Of a stretch of 14,189 nucleotides of DNA, positions 12,325 through 14,189 are shown one piece after another. The stretch comes from UBA5499 sp002426275. GTDB lineage: Bacteria; Bacillota; DTU084. The stretch lies in assembly GCA_937888735.1 (NCBI GenBank), contig CALASN010000176.1:1-14189 (forward strand). The letters run 5' to 3'. The translations under genes were made by a program, and so were the position numbers. The number at the start of each line of letters is the position of its first letter. The first letter of the stretch is position 1. The notes under the pieces were generated by a model, which saw only the letters and a list, made by a program, of their open reading frames with translations, had not been told where the DNA came from and did no database searches.

Positions 12325-13731
12325 TTAGGCCTCCAAATGCAAGATTGCTCTCACCATTTGCGCCATTTGGTCCGGCGTGATGACCCGTTCTTTTAAATTT
12401 CCGCATACCGTCCCGGCCTCTCCCAGCGCGGCTGCGACGGTATGCGGAAATTTAAAAGGGCTTGCCGTGGAGACCACCACAGTCGGTTCAGACGCAAACT
12501 GCCGTTGATACTTTTCAGCCGCGGCCATGGCCACCGCAGTGTGGGGATCAAGGCAATACTGACGCTGCTGGAAGGTGCCCCTGATTTGCGCACAGGTCTG
12601 AGCGTCATCTGCGTAATCAGCCCAGAACAGTTTCTGCAGTTCCCGCCGCAAAGAATCCGGAATCCGATAACTGCCCTGGCCTGACAATTCCTCCATCAGC
12701 CGCAAGACGAGCGCGCTGTCTCTCCCAGAGGCCTCAAACAATAGCCGCTCCAAGTTGCTGGAAATGAGAATGTCCATCGAAGGAGAATTGGTTTTATAAA
12801 ATGGCAGCCTGCGATCGTATCTTCCGGTCTGGAAAAAAGTGGTCAGCACGCGATTGCGGTTGGAAGCGCAGATGAGCCTGCCCACAGGCAAGCCGCCGCT
12901 TTTGGCATAGTAGGCGGCCATGATATTGCCAAAATTGCCCGTTGGCACCGCAAAATTGAGTTTTTCTCCCAGCTTGATGATTCCCAAGTGTGCCGCGTCA
13001 AAATAGCTCTTAAAATAATAGACGATCTGGGGCAGAAGCCTGCCGGGGTTGATGGAGTTGGCGCTGGAAAACGAATAGCCAGCATGCGCCAGCTCTTCTC
13101 CGAGTTTGGGATCTGCAAATAGCTCCTTGACGCCGCTTTGGGCATGGTCGAAATTCCCCTCCACGGCCACCACCGCTACGTTCCGCCCCTTTTGAGTCAG
13201 CATCTGCAGTTCCTGCAGCGGGCTTACTCCTCCTTTGGGGTAGAAGACGATCACTTTGGTTCCCGGTACGTCGCAAAAGCCATCCAGGGCGGCTTTGCCA
13301 GTGTCGCCGGAAGTGGCCACCAAAATCACCTGAGTCTGCCGCCGCCCCTCTCGCTTCTTAGCCAAAGTCAGCAGCTGAGGCAAAACTTGCAAGGCCATAT
13401 CTTTGAAAGCGAAGGTAGGGCCATGCCACAGTTCCAGGACGCCAAGCGACGCCGCGAGCCTTTTGGTGGGGCAAACCTCCGGCTCAGTGAAGCGGCTGTA
13501 AGCGCGCTTCAGGCTTTCTGTAAGCTCCCGGAAATCAAAATCCAAATAGCGGCTGAGAATCTCGGCCGCAAACTGAAAGTATGGTCCCGAGGCTGCCGCA
13601 GCCAAGCGATCAAGCTCAAAGCTGGGCAAGCTTTCAGGGACGAACAGCCCTCCGTCCGGCGCGATTCCCTCGATGATGGCAGAGGCGCTGTCCGCCTTTC
13701 CGGCTCGGCCTCTGGTGCTGACGTATTCCAT
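12325..13731 (-). CDS. thrC: Threonine synthase
   Basis: A 468-residue PLP enzyme that converts O-phospho-L-homoserine to L-threonine and phosphate. It starts YVSTRG and GLFVPE as in the long (E. coli/yeast) class. The PLP lysine is Lys110 in HGPTFAFKDMALQ (103-115). The phosphate-binding and active-site segments VATSGDTGKAALDGF and SANSINPGRLLPQIVYYF follow, then the glycine-rich PTGNFGNIMAAYYA. Length is normal for the class. The ATG follows AAAGGAG, and the gap from the typA stop is 12 nt. Near the 3' end two coding stretches form a perfect 23-bp inverted repeat without disrupting the frame. No other threonine-pathway genes are present. Confidence 0.95.
   Translation of the reverse strand: MEYVSTRGRAGKADSASAIIEGIAPDGGLFVPESLPSFELDRLAAAASGPYFQFAAEILSRYLDFDFRELTESLKRAYSRFTEPEVCPTKRLAASLGVLELWHGPTFAFKDMALQVLPQLLTLAKKREGRRQTQVILVATSGDTGKAALDGFCDVPGTKVIVFYPKGGVSPLQELQMLTQKGRNVAVVAVEGNFDHAQSGVKELFADPKLGEELAHAGYSFSSANSINPGRLLPQIVYYFKSYFDAAHLGIIKLGEKLNFAVPTGNFGNIMAAYYAKSGGLPVGRLICASNRNRVLTTFFQTGRYDRRLPFYKTNSPSMDILISSNLERLLFEASGRDSALVLRLMEELSGQGSYRIPDSLRRELQKLFWADYADDAQTCAQIRGTFQQRQYCLDPHTAVAMAAAEKYQRQFASEPTVVVSTASPFKFPHTVAAALGEAGTVCGNLKERVITPDQMAQMVRAILHLEA
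12390..12458. repeat. Perfect 23-bp inverted repeat inside thrC
   Basis: Arms 12390-12412 and 12436-12458 are exact reverse complements, separated by 23 nt. In the mRNA this would form a long uninterrupted hairpin about 60-130 nt before the stop codon. There is no T-run, so it is not a normal terminator. The arms encode PFKFPHTV and TVCGNLKE. Confidence 0.92.
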
Positions 13732-13743
13732 TTTTCAGCTCCT

Positions 13744-14189
13744 TTAAGGTAATTCCCGTTTACGCACGCGCAGCGAGTCAGGCGTGATCTCCAAAAGTTC
13801 GTCTTCAGCCAGAAATTCAAGGTACTGCTCCAGGCTCATGGCCCTGGGCGGCACCAATTTAATGGAAATCTCCGAGGTGGAGCTGCGCATATTGCTCATC
13901 TGCTTGCGCTTGCAGACATTAATCAAAAGATCTCCCGGCCTGGAGTTTTCGCCCACCACCATGCCGCGATAAACTTCCACTCCCGGTCCCACAAAGAGTT
14001 CTCCCCTCTGCTGGGCGTTTTCCAAGGCATAGCCAGTGGTGGTGTTGGTTTCAAAGGCCACAAGCGAGCCCCGCAGGCGGGTATTGATTTCACCGGCCAC
14101 TTTTCCCCAGTGATGAAAAGCGTGATACATGATCCCCAGCCCCCGGGTGGAGGAGAGCAGTTCCGCCCGCAGACCGAACAGGCCGCGGG
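13744..14189 (-). CDS. typA: GTP-binding protein TypA/BipA, C-terminal part (5' end beyond the right edge)
   Basis: The last 148 codons of a TypA/BipA ribosome-associated translational GTPase; the GTPase domain lies outside the window. The visible segments are typical: RGLFGLRAELLSSTRG and GIMYHAFHHW (end of the EF-G-like domain V), then LVAFETNTTTGYALENAQQRG. These are followed by the TypA-specific C-terminal domain with VYRGMVVGENSRPGDLLINVCK, PPRAMSLEQYLEFL, and ELLEITPDSLRVRK at the very end. It is 12 bp from thrC on the same strand and probably cotranscribed with it. Confidence 0.93.
   Translation of the reverse strand, partial: RGLFGLRAELLSSTRGLGIMYHAFHHWGKVAGEINTRLRGSLVAFETNTTTGYALENAQQRGELFVGPGVEVYRGMVVGENSRPGDLLINVCKRKQMSNMRSSTSEISIKLVPPRAMSLEQYLEFLAEDELLEITPDSLRVRKRELP

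Noticed and set aside
13138..13752. 204-codon open frame on the plus strand
   Set aside because: Antisense to thrC, whose product is unambiguous; low-complexity translation without motifs.
1..14189. tRNA, rRNA, CRISPR arrays, insertion sequences or prophage genes
   Set aside because: None seen on either strand; no transposase or integrase motifs, no regularly spaced repeats and no target-site duplications.

Overview
The window looks like a chromosomal segment of an anaerobic, endospore-forming member of the Bacillota (Clostridia-like) with moderately high GC. Supporting signs are strong purine-rich Shine-Dalgarno sites with frequent GTG/TTG starts, a spore photoproduct lyase, a sigma-K-like promoter, oxygen-sensitive [FeFe]-hydrogenase proteins, and a Rex-type operator. 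Genus cannot be fixed from sequence alone.

Left part (1-3.2 kb): a divergent pair consists of an AraC-family regulator (minus strand, cut by the left edge) and a GH4 alpha-galactosidase of the MelA type (plus strand). They share a 148-bp intergenic region with a consensus sigma-70 promoter for the regulator and a 9-bp direct repeat on the hydrolase promoter. Convergent to the hydrolase is a spore photoproduct lyase homologue whose usual hydrogen-donor Cys position reads Ser.

Middle (3.2-6.3 kb): a small UPF0213 GIY-YIG protein has its own promoter and a structured ~130-nt leader. Next is a minus-strand mini-locus with three copies of an unfamiliar Cys-rich motif, CxxxCGQIVI(N/S)NxxG. Two copies lie in a 116-codon frame that contains a second internal start site, and one lies in a 42-codon gene. 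The mini-locus has a sigma-K-like promoter and ends in a strong terminator. I recognise no described family, and it is the best candidate here for something new. It is followed by a LOG/TIGR00725-type nucleotide-binding protein and a divergent DUF815 AAA+ ATPase.

Right-centre (6.36-11.1 kb): a tight five-gene minus-strand operon with 1-4 nt overlaps and one 13-nt gap. Its order is thioredoxin-like [2Fe-2S] protein, [FeFe]-hydrogenase-like protein with C-terminal PAS domain, SpoIIE/PP2C phosphatase, second [2Fe-2S] protein, and group-B-type [FeFe] hydrogenase. A TTGGCT-17-TATAAT promoter drives it, and a 16-bp palindrome resembling a Rex site covers the start point, suggesting NADH/NAD+ control. 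The layout suggests a hydrogen/redox sensing branch (PAS hydrogenase plus phosphatase) coupled to a second hydrogenase, similar in content to the hfs-type loci of thermophilic clostridia.

Right end (11.1-14.2 kb): a minus-strand run of typA (cut by the right edge), thrC and a DUF763 gene with 3-12 nt gaps. It ends in a terminator that physically overlaps the promoter of the hydrogenase operon. thrC contains a perfect 23-bp inverted repeat near its 3' end.
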